64,000 bases of DNA, taken from positions 984,481 to 1,048,480 of the forward strand of contig NZ_OZ007030.1 in the NCBI RefSeq assembly GCF_963931595.1. The letters run 5' to 3'. A program made the translations under genes and the position numbers. The notes under the pieces were generated by a model. That model was not told where the DNA came from, did no database searches, and was given only the letters and a program-made list of their open reading frames with translations. The number at the start of each line of letters is the position of its first letter. The stretch's first letter is position 1. This DNA is from an uncultured Subdoligranulum sp. (GTDB lineage Bacteria > Bacillota > Clostridia > Oscillospirales > Ruminococcaceae). This document shows positions 8,453 to 16,124 of this stretch, in pieces.

Positions 8453-11062
8453 ATGCCTGAGCTTACCCAGGAGTATATCGCCCTGCGCGACCAGTATATT
8501 GAAAGCAAATTCACCCGCCTGAACCCGGTTCAGCGGCAGGCCGTCTTCACCACCGAAGGCCCGCTGCTGATTCTGGCCGGCGCCGGTTCCGGCAAGACCA
8601 CGGTGCTGGTCAACCGGATCGCCAACATCATCCGTTTCGGCTGCGCACACGGCAGCAAGGAGCTGGCCCGTACCGTGACCGAACAGGATCTGGAAGAACT
8701 GCGGAAGGCCGTCCAGTCGGGACGGGACCTTCCCCGGGAGACTGCCTATCTGGCGGTGCGTCCGGCGCGCCCCTGGAATGTGCTGGCCATCACCTTCACC
8801 AACAAGGCGGCGGGGGAACTGAAAGAACGACTGCGCGCCATGCTGGGCGAGACGATGGGCGGTGACGTGAACGCATCCACCTTCCATTCAGCCTGCGTGC
8901 GGATCCTGCGCCGGGATGCCGAGCGCATCGGCTTCCCCAAGAGTTTTACCATCTATGACACGGATGATCAGCAGCGCGTCCTGAAGCAGATCTACAAGGA
9001 CAAGATGATTGATGACAAGTTCCTGCCCATCAAGTCGGCGGTGGCACAGATCAGTTCCTACAAGGATAAGCTGATGTCGGCGGAGGATGTGGCGGCGGAA
9101 ACGCCCCGGGACACCAAGGCGGCACTGATCTCCCAGATTTATACGGCCTACGCGGGCCGCCTGAAAACCGCAGGGGCCATGGATTTTGACGATCTGATCT
9201 TCCATACCGTGCGCCTGCTTCAGACGGACACCGAGGCCCGGGAGTACTACCAGAACAAATTCCGCTACGTTGTGGTGGACGAGTACCAGGATACCAGCGT
9301 GGCGCAGTTCCATCTGGTGCGTCTGCTGGCGGGCGGTACCAACAATGTCTGTGTGGTGGGCGACGATGACCAGTCCATCTACAAGTTCCGCGGCGCCACT
9401 ATTGAAAACATCCTGAACTTCGAACAGGTTTTCACCGGCGCCAAGACCATCCGCCTGGAGCAGAACTACCGCTCCACCTCCAATATCCTCAATGCGGCCA
9501 ACAGTGTGATCAAGAACAACACCGGCCGCAAGGGCAAAACGTTGTGGACGGAAAACGGAGAAGGGGACAAGGTCCATCATTATACGGCGTCCAGCGAACA
9601 GGATGAAGCCAGCCATATTGCCGATGTCATCGGCGAACATCTGCGGGAAGGTGCCCACCTGCGGGATCATGCGGTACTCTACCGTATGAATGCCCAGTCC
9701 AACCCCATTGAAACCTATTTCGCCCGGGCGGGTATTCCGTACCGCATTGTGGGCGGTCAGCGCTTCTTTGACCGCAAGGAAGTCAAGGATATCAACTCCT
9801 ACCTGGCGGTGATCGTCAACCCGCGGGATGACGTGCGTCTGCGCCGTATCATCAACGAACCGGCGCGCAAGATCGGTGCCTCCACGGTGGACAAGGTGGG
9901 GGAACTGGCTGCCCGGAAGGGCGTGCCCATGCTGCAGGTCATCGCCGACGCGCGGCAGTATCCGGAACTGATGCGGGCAGCGGCCGCCCTGGAAAAATTC
10001 TATGAAATGTACCGGGAACTGTGCGATCTCTCGGTGACGATGCCCCTGGATGAATTCGCCGGGGAAGTCATCAAAAAGACCGGCTATGAAGCCATGCTGA
10101 AGGCACAGAAGGAGGAGGGCGAGACCCGACTGGAAAACCTGGGCCAGCTGGTCAGCTCGGTCAAGACCTACGCTGACCAGAACGGGGAGGACGCCACTCT
10201 TTCGGGGTTCCTGGAGGAAGTGGCCCTGATCTCCGATCTGGACAGCTACGACGAGGATGCCGACAGCGTGACGATGATGACCATCCATTCCGCCAAAGGT
10301 CTGGAATTTCCCTATGTGTTTGTGGTGGGCATGGAGGACGGAATCTTCCCCGGAGACATGGCCCGCTACAACGAGGAGGATATGGAGGAAGAGCGCCGTC
10401 TGTGCTATGTGGCCATTACGCGCGCCAAGAAAGAACTGTATCTTTCTACCTCCCGCAGCCGGCTGATTTTCGGTCAGACCCGCCGTAATCCGCCTTCCTG
10501 CTTCCTCAGCGAAATCGATCCGGGGCTTATGGAGGAAACCCAGAGCCCGGAACTTGCCTATTCGGCGGGGGGCTTCGGCGCCGGATACGGCACCTACAGC
10601 AATCATGTCCCCGGCGGGCGCAGCGGCTATTCCGGTGCCTCCCGAGGCTATCTGAACAGCGAGTATAACGCGCGTCCCCGCGGCGGCTTTGGCGCCGGTT
10701 ACAGCAGTGGGTTTGCCAGCGGCGGACATGAAAGCCCCCACTACAATGGTGGCCGCCATACGGTACAGACGGCAGGCTTCGGCGCCGGATACGGCAGCAA
10801 CCATCACAGCGGTGCACCGGCCACCCCGGCGGGTGCGGGTACCTCAACGCTGGCCGGCATGCAGAAGACTGCCCCCAAAAAGCAGGCGGTCCAGTATGCA
10901 GCGGGGGATCTTGTGGAGCATCGCGTGTTCGGACGCGGCAAGGTGCTCAAGGCAACGCCCATTGCGGGAGACTGCATCGTGGAGATTCAGTTTGACCGCG
11001 TGGGCGTGAAGAAGACGATGGCCAACTATGCGCCGCTGAAGAAAATCGGCGGGGATGAATGA
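8453..11062 (+). CDS. pcrA: UvrD/PcrA-type 3'-5' DNA helicase with Gly-rich linker
   Basis: The 869-residue SF1A helicase unwinds DNA 3' to 5' in repair and in clearing replication-transcription conflicts. Seen: Walker A LAGAGSGKTT (41-50), VVDEYQDTS (Walker B), GDDDQSIYKFRGA, MTIHSAKGLEFPYVFVVG and YVAITRAKKELYL. Two departures from typical PcrA: an insertion of roughly 35 residues between motif I and motif Ia (about 62-100), and a long Gly/Ser/Tyr-rich linker (about 700-815) with three FGAGY units at 708, 746 and 776. The C-terminus returns to the PcrA Tudor-like fold (GDLVEHRVFGRGKV) that contacts RNA polymerase in B. subtilis PcrA. Confidence 0.94.
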   Translation: MPELTQEYIALRDQYIESKFTRLNPVQRQAVFTTEGPLLILAGAGSGKTTVLVNRIANIIRFGCAHGSKELARTVTEQDLEELRKAVQSGRDLPRETAYLAVRPARPWNVLAITFTNKAAGELKERLRAMLGETMGGDVNASTFHSACVRILRRDAERIGFPKSFTIYDTDDQQRVLKQIYKDKMIDDKFLPIKSAVAQISSYKDKLMSAEDVAAETPRDTKAALISQIYTAYAGRLKTAGAMDFDDLIFHTVRLLQTDTEAREYYQNKFRYVVVDEYQDTSVAQFHLVRLLAGGTNNVCVVGDDDQSIYKFRGATIENILNFEQVFTGAKTIRLEQNYRSTSNILNAANSVIKNNTGRKGKTLWTENGEGDKVHHYTASSEQDEASHIADVIGEHLREGAHLRDHAVLYRMNAQSNPIETYFARAGIPYRIVGGQRFFDRKEVKDINSYLAVIVNPRDDVRLRRIINEPARKIGASTVDKVGELAARKGVPMLQVIADARQYPELMRAAAALEKFYEMYRELCDLSVTMPLDEFAGEVIKKTGYEAMLKAQKEEGETRLENLGQLVSSVKTYADQNGEDATLSGFLEEVALISDLDSYDEDADSVTMMTIHSAKGLEFPYVFVVGMEDGIFPGDMARYNEEDMEEERRLCYVAITRAKKELYLSTSRSRLIFGQTRRNPPSCFLSEIDPGLMEETQSPELAYSAGGFGAGYGTYSNHVPGGRSGYSGASRGYLNSEYNARPRGGFGAGYSSGFASGGHESPHYNGGRHTVQTAGFGAGYGSNHHSGAPATPAGAGTSTLAGMQKTAPKKQAVQYAAGDLVEHRVFGRGKVLKATPIAGDCIVEIQFDRVGVKKTMANYAPLKKIGGDE
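10571..10795 (+). repeat. FGAGY repeats encoded within pcrA
   Basis: The nucleotides at 10571-10591 and 10775-10795 are identical over 21 bases, and a diverged third copy lies at 10685-10702. They encode FGAGYG, FGAGYS and FGAGYG at residues 708, 746 and 776, spaced 38 and 30 residues apart in a disordered Gly-rich linker. Confidence 0.85.
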
Positions 11063-11080
11063 CAAAGGGGAGAAAAATCC

Positions 11081-11863
11081 ATGGTGGTTCAACTGATTGC
11101 CCATACCAACGACCCTGAAAAGACGGTGGCGGCGGCTGCCAAGCTTTGCTATTCGGATGCCCATATCGAAACACTGCTGGACGGCCTGACGCCGGACAAG
11201 ACGGCAGCCTTCTTACAGAAGTTGACCGACCTGGGACATGCCAGTCCCATTGAACATGCCAGCTTTACCTTCGGCATCGAGGGGGTCTCCCGCACGTTCC
11301 TTGCGCAGGTGACCCGGCACCGTATCGCCAGCTTCAGCGTGCAGAGCCAGCGCTATGTGCGGCTGGAGGATTTCCGCTATGTCATTCCGCCGGAAATTGA
11401 GGCGATTCCCGAGGCCAAGGCGCAGTTCATCGATGCCATGAACGCCGACGCCCAAAAGTATCTGGAGCTGGTGCGGTCTCTGGAAGATGCCCACACCCGG
11501 CGTCTTATGGCACAGGGCATGGAGGAGAAGGCAGCCCGGGCCAAGGCCTCCAAGCAGGCCAATGAGGACGCACGGTTTGTGCTGCCCAACGCCTGCGAGA
11601 CCAAGATGGTCATGACGATGAACTGCCGCAGTCTGCAGAATTTCTTCAATCTGCGCTGCTGCAACCGTGCCCAGTGGGAGATCCGGGCGGTGGCCGACGA
11701 GATGCTGCGCCTGGTGTTGCCTCTGGCCCCGCATATCTTTGCGACGGCGGGTCCGCGCTGCCTGACGGGTCCCTGCCCGGAAGGCCGTATGTGCTGCGGC
11801 CAGCAGGCAGAGGTGCGGGAAAAATACGAGAAACTGAAGCAGGAGGCGGTCTGCCATGGGTAA
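11081..11863 (+). CDS. thyX: flavin-dependent thymidylate synthase
   Basis: ThyX makes dTMP from dUMP using FAD, NADPH and methylene-tetrahydrofolate, without needing dihydrofolate reductase. The 260-residue protein carries the signature RHRx7S as RHRIASFSVQS (R79 to S89) and the C-terminal CLTGPCPEGRMCCG segment. Its 3' end overlaps the thymidylate kinase gene by 8 bp, so the enzymes for dUMP to dTMP and dTMP to dTDP are made together. A ThyX route suggests the organism may lack ThyA, which the window cannot show. Confidence 0.96.
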   Translation: MVVQLIAHTNDPEKTVAAAAKLCYSDAHIETLLDGLTPDKTAAFLQKLTDLGHASPIEHASFTFGIEGVSRTFLAQVTRHRIASFSVQSQRYVRLEDFRYVIPPEIEAIPEAKAQFIDAMNADAQKYLELVRSLEDAHTRRLMAQGMEEKAARAKASKQANEDARFVLPNACETKMVMTMNCRSLQNFFNLRCCNRAQWEIRAVADEMLRLVLPLAPHIFATAGPRCLTGPCPEGRMCCGQQAEVREKYEKLKQEAVCHG

Positions 11864-12527
11864 GCTCATTATTTTTGAGGGATTGGACGGATCCGGCAAA
11901 GGCACACAGACAAAACTGACTGCCCGGAAACTCCGGGACCGGGGCATCGATCTGCGCCAGATCACCTTTCCCAACTATGAAAGTGATTCCTCGGCACTGG
12001 TCAAGATGTATCTCTCGGGCCAGTTCGGGGACAAGCCCGATGATGTGAACGCCTATGCGGCGTCCAGTTTCTATGCAGTGGATCGTTTTGCCAGTTATAA
12101 GACCGACTGGGGTGAGTTCTATCGCTCCGGCGGGCTGGTGCTCTCGGACCGGTACACCACCTCCAATGCGGTCCATCAGTGCGCCAAATTGCCGCCGATG
12201 CACTGGGACGGATTCCTCAACTGGCTGTTCGATTTTGAGTATAAAAAAATCGGGATCCCGGTGCCGGATGCTGTGGTGTATCTGGCGGTGGATCCGGAAG
12301 TGTCCCAGAAACTGATGGATGAACGCTATCACGGGGACGAGAGCAAAAAAGATATCCAGGAAAAGGACCGGGAATATATTGCCCGCAGCCGGGCGGTAGC
12401 GGAGTACTGTGCTAAACGATTCGGATGGACCCGTATCGAATGCTCCACCGGGAAAGAGGGCAAGGACATCCGTTCGGTGGAGGATATCAACGCCGAGATA
12501 CTTGCGAAAATCCAGCCGATCCTGTAA
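11856..12527 (+). CDS. tmk: thymidylate kinase
   Basis: The 223-residue kinase phosphorylates dTMP to dTDP. It shows the P-loop FEGLDGSGKGTQ (7-18), the DR(Y) motif in LSDRYTTSNAV, and a lid region rich in Lys and Arg (DESKKDIQEKDREY). The start overlaps thyX by 8 bp. Length and start fit, with the P-loop close to the N-terminus. Divergence from the most common bacterial Tmk is visible (KGTQ in place of KTTQ), as in several clostridial homologues. Confidence 0.93.
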   Translation: MGKLIIFEGLDGSGKGTQTKLTARKLRDRGIDLRQITFPNYESDSSALVKMYLSGQFGDKPDDVNAYAASSFYAVDRFASYKTDWGEFYRSGGLVLSDRYTTSNAVHQCAKLPPMHWDGFLNWLFDFEYKKIGIPVPDAVVYLAVDPEVSQKLMDERYHGDESKKDIQEKDREYIARSRAVAEYCAKRFGWTRIECSTGKEGKDIRSVEDINAEILAKIQPIL

Positions 12528-12557
12528 AATGAGGGAAGGCGGAAAGGGGACGTGCCT

Positions 12558-13379
12558 ATGGTGCGAACAGCAGAGCCGGGCGATCTGGAAAGCCTGATGG
12601 ATCTGCGCTGTGCCCGCTATGGGGATTCCCGGGCCGATGCAGCCGGTTGGCTGCAGAATGTGGTGGGGCTTGCCCATATTCTGGTTTTGCAGCAGCCGGA
12701 AAAACCGGTGGCTGCCATGCTGGCGGCAGTGCCGGTGCAGTACAGCCACCGCAAAGGGATCTGGTTCTGCGGAGCGGCCGCTGCACAGGGAATTCCCATG
12801 GAAACGCTGCTCCCGAAACTGCTCAGCGGATGTCTGCGGGCCTTTGGAGCCAAGGAGTACGATTTTGCAGTCCTGGCTCCGGAAAACGCCCAGGAAGCCC
12901 ATGCGCTGGAGGCGGTGGGGTTCCGCAATCTTTTGCCCATGCGGGTCCTGCAGAAGCCCATTGCGCGGAATCTGCTGGCGCAGGCGGAATTTGACAGCCT
13001 CACGGTGCGCCATCTGCTGGACATGCGAATGCGCTGCCAGCCCGGGTGCATCTCGTTGCCGGAAACGGCCATGAATGAAGTGATCACGCAGCTGTACCGC
13101 CGCGGGCTTACCGTGGTATCCAACCGGCGGGGGTACGGGCTGTATTTTACCAAAGGAAATGAATTGCAGTTTCTGGAACTGCAGGCCGACAATGATTATT
13201 GTGCCGATACACTGTTGCAGGCTGCCCGGGAAAAGACCGGTGCCGATAAGGCGCGGATTTTGCTGGCGGAGAACCAGTCCCTCTATCTGGGGGCGGGCAG
13301 GCGCTGCGGCTACGGGATGATCGCGTTTCTGCGCGGAGAATTTCCGGTCACGGATGTGTATTTCAGAATGCTGCTGTAA
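12558..13379 (+). CDS. GNAT-family N-acetyltransferase-like protein
   Basis: The 273-residue protein looks like a GNAT fold: VRTAEPGDLESLMDLR at the N-terminus, beta strands, then LLPKLLSGCLRAFGAKEYDFAVL and ALEAVGFRNLL where the acetyl-CoA binding region and last strand would be. A second half of about 130 residues, possibly another degenerate GNAT or SCP-like domain, follows. Substrate unknown. The ATG at 12558 lies 7 bp after AAGGGGA; the in-frame GTG at 12552 is too close. It lies between tmk and mltG in the same direction. Confidence 0.6.
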   Translation: MVRTAEPGDLESLMDLRCARYGDSRADAAGWLQNVVGLAHILVLQQPEKPVAAMLAAVPVQYSHRKGIWFCGAAAAQGIPMETLLPKLLSGCLRAFGAKEYDFAVLAPENAQEAHALEAVGFRNLLPMRVLQKPIARNLLAQAEFDSLTVRHLLDMRMRCQPGCISLPETAMNEVITQLYRRGLTVVSNRRGYGLYFTKGNELQFLELQADNDYCADTLLQAAREKTGADKARILLAENQSLYLGAGRRCGYGMIAFLRGEFPVTDVYFRMLL

Positions 13380-13443
13380 GCGGCAGACGGGATGAAGCAG
13401 GGGTTGATACCTGCGCAAGAGCAAAGTAGTAAGGAGAAATCCC

Positions 13444-14769
13444 ATGAGGATCAATCGCAATGACCATAATTCTGCCGGAGCCGCACCGCAGAACCAGCCG
13501 ACGCCGGCTCCGGAAGCAAAACAGGAAGCGGCGGCTTCGCTGGAACGCGAGCCCGTCAAGGAGAAGAAACGTGCACCCGCCAAGGCAAAAAAGCATAAGG
13601 CAAAACCGGAACCTGACGCCGAGGAGGGGAAAGAAAAGACCAGGCGGCGTTTCCCGTTTGGCTGTCTGATTGTGCTGATTTTCCTGGCACTGGTGGCGTT
13701 CGGCGGCTACAAGGTGATGCAGTTCTACGGCGAGATCGATGGCAGCACCGAACTGGGCACCGAGCAGACCGTTACCATCGAGCAGGGATCCTCGGTGGGC
13801 ACCATCGCCAGCCAGCTGAAAGAGGCCGGCATCATTCACTATGACTGGCTGTTCAAGGAGTATGTGAAGTACAGCGGCAAAGCGGGCGGCATCCAGTATG
13901 GCGACTTTGCGCTGCGTCCGGGCATGGATTACAACACCATCATCCAGACCATCTCCCAGGAGGTCCGCCGTCCCACCACCAACATCACCATCCCCGAGGG
14001 CACCACCGCGGTGGGCGTGGCACAGATCTTTGTGAATGCGGGCCTGGTGGACAGTGTGGATACCTTTCTGAACTGCGCCAACGGCACCGACGGTTCGGAT
14101 TTCAGCCAGTACAGCTTCTGGACGCAGATCCCGGACAACGGACGGCTGATGAAGTGCGAGGGCTATCTTTTCCCTGACACCTACAATGTCTATGCTGACG
14201 AGGATGTCTACTACTATGTGGACACGCTTTACAGCGAGTTCTCGGCCAAGACCGAAGGGCTGATGGATACCATCAACGAAAAAGGCACGACGTTGGATGA
14301 TGTGGTCAAACTGGCCAGTTTCATCCAGGAGGAAGCCGGTGTGGAGTCGGAAGATGCCAAGGTCAGTGCCTGCTTCCACAACCGTCTGGAATCCAGCGAC
14401 CCGCTGTGGGCGGAACATAAACTGGAATCTAATGCCTGCAGTTATATCACCCAGGATGTGGAGAATAACTACCTTTGGAACTCGCCCACGGCAGAATACT
14501 ATGGCTGGCCGGAGATGGGCTCTATTCCCGAAGAAGTGCTGAATCTGTACGACACCTATCGGATCAGCGGTCTGCCGGCAGGTCCCATTTCCTGCCCGGG
14601 GTACGCGGCCATCGATGCGGCTCTGAACCCGGACCAGCAATATATCGATGAGGGATACTTCTTCTTTGTCACCGGTCATCCCGATACCGATGTGGCGGGA
14701 CAGTATTTCTACGCCAAGACGGCGGAAGAGCACCAGGCCAACGTGGAAAAAGCGGGCTGGGCTTACTGA
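13444..14769 (+). CDS. mltG: endolytic murein transglycosylase MltG
   Basis: MltG (YceG-like) cleaves nascent glycan strands at the membrane and sets their length. The 441-residue protein has a charged, Lys-rich cytoplasmic tail of about 70 residues, one membrane helix (about 72-92), a LysM-like region (IEQGSSVGTIASQLKEAGII) and the catalytic domain with EGYLFPDTY, LASFIQEEAG (carrying the likely catalytic Glu) and YRISGLPAGPISCPG. The usual LxSDPTVxY region is altered here, reading LESNACSYI. The ATG follows AAGGAG. A terminator ends the long operon. A neighbouring U32 gene is also common beside mltG in Bacillus (yrrL-yrrO). Confidence 0.92.
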   Translation: MRINRNDHNSAGAAPQNQPTPAPEAKQEAAASLEREPVKEKKRAPAKAKKHKAKPEPDAEEGKEKTRRRFPFGCLIVLIFLALVAFGGYKVMQFYGEIDGSTELGTEQTVTIEQGSSVGTIASQLKEAGIIHYDWLFKEYVKYSGKAGGIQYGDFALRPGMDYNTIIQTISQEVRRPTTNITIPEGTTAVGVAQIFVNAGLVDSVDTFLNCANGTDGSDFSQYSFWTQIPDNGRLMKCEGYLFPDTYNVYADEDVYYYVDTLYSEFSAKTEGLMDTINEKGTTLDDVVKLASFIQEEAGVESEDAKVSACFHNRLESSDPLWAEHKLESNACSYITQDVENNYLWNSPTAEYYGWPEMGSIPEEVLNLYDTYRISGLPAGPISCPGYAAIDAALNPDQQYIDEGYFFFVTGHPDTDVAGQYFYAKTAEEHQANVEKAGWAY

Positions 14770-14787
14770 TTACCAATACCAAGCAAC

Positions 14788-14818
14788 AAAAGCGCCCGGC
14801 GCGTCCGGGCGCTTTTTT
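14788..14818 (+). terminator. terminator after mltG
   Basis: AGCGCCCGG (14791-14799) pairs with CCGGGCGCT (14805-14813), flanked by AAA and TTTTTT. Confidence 0.9.
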
Positions 14819-14833
14819 ACAGGAGGAAACACG

Positions 14834-16069
14834 ATGCTGCAACAGCCGGAACTGCTGGCCCCTGCGGGCAGCCTGGAAACTTTGAAATATGCCGTCTTGT
14901 ATGGCGCGGATGCCGTTTACTGTGCCCTGCCGGAATTCGGCATGCGGGCAGCGCCCGTCAACCTCACGGTGGATGAACTGCGGGAAGGATGTATCTTTGC
15001 CCATGCGCGGGGCAAGAAGGTGTACCTGACACTGAACACGCTGCCCACCAATGAGGAACTGAAAAAGCTGCCGCAGTATATTCAGGATGCCGCCGAAGCC
15101 GGTGTGGATGCGTTCATCATTGCCGACCTGGGGGTGCTGGCGCTGGCCAAGAAATATGCACCCTGGGTGGAACGCCATGTGTCCACACAGGCGGGCATTA
15201 CCAACTACGAGGCGGCCAGGGTCTGCTATGAACTGGGAGCCAAGCGTGTGGTGCTGGCCCGGGAACTGCCGCTGACCGAAATCGCACAGATCCGGGACAA
15301 CTGCCCGCCGGACCTGGAACTGGAAGCTTTTGTGCATGGTGCCATGTGTATGAGCGTGTCGGGCCGCTGCCTGCTGTCCAGTTATATGACGGGCCGCAGC
15401 GGCAACCGCGGCGAATGTGCACAGCCATGCCGCTGGAAGTATGCGCTGGTGGAGGAACATCGTCCCGGCCAGTATATGGAAATCGGCGAAAGCGAAAACG
15501 GCAGCTACATTCTCAACGCCAATGACCTGTGCACGGCACCGTTCCTTGATCTGATCTGCAAGGCCGGTGTGGATTCCCTCAAGATCGAGGGGCGCGCCAA
15601 GACCTTTTACTATGTGGCATCGGTCACCAGTGCCTACCGCCGCGCTCTGGATCTGTACCTGAAGGACCCTTACAGCGACGCCTACGAACTGCCGGAGGAT
15701 GTCATCGAGGAACTGAACCGGACCAGCCACCGTCACTACTCGCCGGGGTTCTATTTCGGCAAGGAACAGGCACTGCAGACGCCCAGCCATACCTATGTGC
15801 GGGAATGGGATTTCATCGGCACCGTGGATTCCTGGGAAGACGGTGTGGCGCACTGCACCCAGCGCGGAAAATTTGTACAGGGAGATTCGCTGGAAATTCT
15901 GCAGCCGGACGGCAGTGTGGTTGCCCTGACACCGGAATGGATTGAGAACGAGGCCGGAGAACGTGTGGATGCAACACCCCATCCCATGATGCACTACACG
16001 ATCCCCTGCAAGACGCCTCTGATGCCCTACAGCTTGCTGCGCATGCACAAGAAGGAAGAAACCGCATAA
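14834..16069 (+). CDS. U32-family protein, probable tRNA uridine-34 hydroxylation enzyme (TrhP/YrrO type)
   Basis: The 411-residue protein was historically called peptidase U32; members of this subgroup (TrhP in E. coli and B. subtilis) are needed to hydroxylate tRNA uridine-34 from a prephenate-derived donor. It has the N-terminal PELLAPAGSLETLKYAVLYG TIM-barrel start and the core signature ELEAFVHGAMCMSVSGRCLL followed by NRGECAQPCRW, whose cysteines fit Fe-S binding. The ATG at 14834 sits 8 bp after AGGAGG and immediately follows the mltG terminator, so transcription must rely on read-through or an unseen promoter. Known family, subgroup assignment inferred. Confidence 0.85.
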   Translation: MLQQPELLAPAGSLETLKYAVLYGADAVYCALPEFGMRAAPVNLTVDELREGCIFAHARGKKVYLTLNTLPTNEELKKLPQYIQDAAEAGVDAFIIADLGVLALAKKYAPWVERHVSTQAGITNYEAARVCYELGAKRVVLARELPLTEIAQIRDNCPPDLELEAFVHGAMCMSVSGRCLLSSYMTGRSGNRGECAQPCRWKYALVEEHRPGQYMEIGESENGSYILNANDLCTAPFLDLICKAGVDSLKIEGRAKTFYYVASVTSAYRRALDLYLKDPYSDAYELPEDVIEELNRTSHRHYSPGFYFGKEQALQTPSHTYVREWDFIGTVDSWEDGVAHCTQRGKFVQGDSLEILQPDGSVVALTPEWIENEAGERVDATPHPMMHYTIPCKTPLMPYSLLRMHKKEETA

Positions 16070-16074
16070 GAAAA

Positions 16075-16106
16075 ACAGCCCCGCAGAGATGCCTCTGCGG
16101 GGCTGT
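16075..16106. terminator. bidirectional terminator between U32 gene and helicase gene
   Basis: A perfect 14-bp stem (16075-16088 with 16093-16106, loop ATGC). AAAAA at 16071-16075 gives the U-tract for the reverse strand; the forward side has only TCTG, so it should act best on the helicase transcript. Confidence 0.85.
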
Positions 16107-16124
16107 CTGCGTATGGAGGGGGAC

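Noticed and set aside
10571..10795. Repeats considered as a CRISPR or tandem array
   Set aside because: Only three copies, in frame within pcrA and encoding FGAGY, with no uniform spacers.
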